Shown: positions 31,989 through 33,528 of the stretch, in pieces
How the letters are laid out: each line of letters starts with the position of its first letter
Numbering within the stretch: the stretch's first letter is position 1
Source of the DNA: Fibrobacter succinogenes
GTDB taxonomy: Bacteria > Fibrobacterota > Chitinivibrionia > Chitinivibrionales > Chitinivibrionaceae
Reading direction: 5' to 3'
Length of the DNA: 33,528 nt
Assembly: GCA_020726425.1 (NCBI GenBank)
Contig: DYSA01000005.1
Location: 1-33,528 of the forward strand
The notes under the pieces: generated by a model
Told to the model about the DNA's origin: nothing
The model's database searches: none
The model's input: only the letters and a program-made list of their open reading frames with translations
Translations under genes and position numbers: made by a program

Positions 31989-33334
31989 TGGGATTTCCTG
32001 AAAACTTTTTGTGGGGTGCTGCAACCGCTTCATATCAGATCGAAGGCGGTTCGAAAGCGGATGGAAAAGGCGAATCGGTGTGGGATAGTTTCTGTCTGAA
32101 AGATGAAGCAATTTTCAATGGTGACACCGGTGATATTGCCTGTGATCACTATAATCGCTATCGCGAAGATATTCAGCTGTTCAAAGAGATTGGTTTGAAA
32201 GGGTATCGGTTTTCTCTTTCATGGCCGCGGATTATTCCTACGGGAACGGGAGCCCTGAACTCTGCGGGAGTGGATTTTTACGATCGATTGATCGACACTC
32301 TGCTCGAGAAAGAAATCGATCCCTGTGTCACGCTGTTTCACTGGGACTATCCTCAAGAACTGTATCTTAGAGGTGGATGGTTGAATCGCGACAGTTCTGA
32401 CTGGTTTGCGGAGTACGCGGAAAAAGCGGTGGAATGTTTTGGTGATCGGGTAAAACGGTGGATCACTCAGAACGAACCACAGTGTTTTATCGATCTTGGC
32501 CATCGAACCGGTTATCACGCACCGGGGGATCAGCACGGAATGCGACAGGTCTTGATCGCTGCGCACAACTCAATGCTCGGCCACGGAAAAGCGTACCGTG
32601 CCATGAAAGCAGTTCGGCCTGATATTTCTGTGGGGTATGCGCCAGTAGGAATCACGGGGATTCCGGTTGATCCAATTGCGGATCGCGATGCGGCATATCG
32701 CTTTATGTTTGGTCACCGCGGCGATTCGCTGTTTACCAATACGTGGTTCATGGATCCGGTGTTTCTCGGCCACTATCCCGAAGATGGAATCAAACACTAT
32801 GGCAAGCAGATGCCTGAATTCCCCGCCTCGGATATGGAAATTATCAACGTTGGTGCAGACTTTTTCGGAACTAATATCTATCACGGTGATCTGGTAAAAG
32901 AGAATGGTGAACCGTATGGTGAACAGGTACCTTTTGCTCCGGGGCAGGAACTCACTGCTATGGGGTGGCAGATCACTCCCGAAGCTCTGTATTGGGGACC
33001 GAAGTTCCTTCACGAACGTTACGGGAAACCGATTATCATCACCGAAAACGGGATGGCCGGAACCGATCTCGTGGGACTTGACGGCACAGTGAACGACACG
33101 TACCGAATAGAGTATCTTCGACGCTATCTCACGCAACTCAAGCGGGGGATCGAAGAGGGTATTCCTATTGAAGGGTATTTTGCGTGGTCGGCTCTGGATA
33201 ATTTTGAGTGGGCCGAAGGGTATGCAAAACGATTCGGGATTATTCACGTCGATTATGCAACTCAGAAACGAACGCTTAAAGCTTCAGCAAAGTGGTATTT
33301 TGAGGTGATCAAGTCCAATGGAATGGTATTGTAA
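31988..33334 (+). CDS. Glycoside hydrolase family 1 beta-glucosidase
   Basis: This 448-residue (beta/alpha)8 enzyme has no signal peptide, so it should act in the cytoplasm on cellobiose or similar beta-linked disaccharides. The N-terminal GH1 signature is FPENFLWGAATASYQIEGG, with YRFSLSWPRI and LFHWDYPQEL following. The acid/base Glu is in TQNEPQ (about residue 165), where most family members have TFNEP. The nucleophile Glu is in IITENG (about 352), and the substrate pocket motif WSALDNFEWAEGY appears near the C-terminus. Length fits the family. 6-phospho versus free glucoside specificity cannot be fixed; the WSALDNFEW form lacks the basic phosphate-binding residues, favouring free glucosides. 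Confidence 0.93.
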   Translation: MGFPENFLWGAATASYQIEGGSKADGKGESVWDSFCLKDEAIFNGDTGDIACDHYNRYREDIQLFKEIGLKGYRFSLSWPRIIPTGTGALNSAGVDFYDRLIDTLLEKEIDPCVTLFHWDYPQELYLRGGWLNRDSSDWFAEYAEKAVECFGDRVKRWITQNEPQCFIDLGHRTGYHAPGDQHGMRQVLIAAHNSMLGHGKAYRAMKAVRPDISVGYAPVGITGIPVDPIADRDAAYRFMFGHRGDSLFTNTWFMDPVFLGHYPEDGIKHYGKQMPEFPASDMEIINVGADFFGTNIYHGDLVKENGEPYGEQVPFAPGQELTAMGWQITPEALYWGPKFLHERYGKPIIITENGMAGTDLVGLDGTVNDTYRIEYLRRYLTQLKRGIEEGIPIEGYFAWSALDNFEWAEGYAKRFGIIHVDYATQKRTLKASAKWYFEVIKSNGMVL

Positions 33335-33457
33335 GCAATCCGCTGAAGTGGTATCGATCTTTCTTATTCGCTCTAGATTCGGGGAATTACAGGTCGGGAC
33401 GGAGAGGTAGGCGTTTCAGATTGAGGGCAACAAGGTTGAATTTGTTGTCACGAAATA

Positions 33458-33490
33458 CTAAAAGGGAAGAGTCGAATAACTCTTCCCTTT
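33458..33490. terminator. 12-bp hairpin, probable terminator downstream of the beta-glucosidase
   Basis: AAAGGGAAGAGT (33461-33472) pairs perfectly with ACTCTTCCCTTT (33479-33490) around a 6-nt loop. The arm ends in TTT on the plus strand and is followed by TTTTAG on the minus strand, so it may work in both directions. It lies about 120 nt after the GH1 stop; nothing else is recognisable between 33335 and 33528. Confidence 0.6.
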
Positions 33491-33528
33491 GTGCATTTGA
33501 AACATTCTGCATTTACTTGAAAATCTCG

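Overview
This is a bacterial chromosome window of intermediate G+C content that is packed with core genes. It shows no insertion sequences, phage genes, CRISPR arrays or tRNA/rRNA genes that I can recognise. The complete divisome (FtsA, FtsQ, an FtsB-like and an FtsL-like protein, FtsZ), a MurE with the DNPR motif of meso-diaminopimelate-adding enzymes, a PlsB-like acyltransferase and CmoAB suggest a diderm (Gram-negative type) bacterium. The phylum cannot be fixed from the sequence alone. The PASTA-bearing FtsI and the tripartite diadenylate cyclase argue against an ordinary proteobacterium; something like Fibrobacterota is a guess only.

Layout. (1) 3-1387: the 3' end of a secreted-type protein with an Asp-rich calcium-binding-like motif, then a small SAM methyltransferase. 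(2) 1398-4361, minus strand: trkH and trkA, a complete K+ uptake system. (3) 4542-10687, plus strand: a tightly overlapping operon of a PlsB-like acyltransferase, a three-domain c-di-AMP synthase (EIIA-like + pyruvate-kinase-C-like + DAC), an FtsB/DivIC-like protein, dnaG and rpoD, closed by a strong intrinsic terminator. (4) 10753-12440: cmoA-cmoB for the wobble-uridine carboxymethoxy modification of tRNA, then a convergent DUF2892 membrane protein. (5) 12903-15299: trxB, a NusG-domain-II protein and a Gx/heptaprenyl-diphosphate-synthase-I-like membrane protein (an EetA/EetB-like pair). (6) 15557-16087, minus strand: tadA. (7) 16262-31423: the division and cell wall (dcw) cluster mraZ-rsmH-ftsL-ftsI-murE-murF-murD-ftsW-murG-murC-ftsQ-ftsA-ftsZ, preceded by a clear array of 10-bp-spaced MraZ-box repeats. 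mraY, murB and ddl are absent from their usual places. (8) 31542-33334: an acidic protein of unknown function translationally coupled to a family 1 beta-glucosidase.

How the genes fit together. The dcw operon makes the muropeptide precursor (MurC/D/E/F/G) and the septal synthase FtsW-FtsI with its FtsQ/L/A/Z partners. Nearly every junction overlaps by 1-10 nt, which implies translational coupling. ftsZ additionally has its own near-perfect sigma-70 promoter. The most interesting locus is region 2-3: a c-di-AMP synthase of unusual architecture lies across a divergent intergenic region from the K+ transporter genes that c-di-AMP controls in other bacteria. It sits in one operon with membrane lipid synthesis, division, replication priming and the primary sigma factor. 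Its EIIA-like domain has lost the phosphoacceptor histidine, so it looks like a sensor rather than a sugar phosphocarrier.
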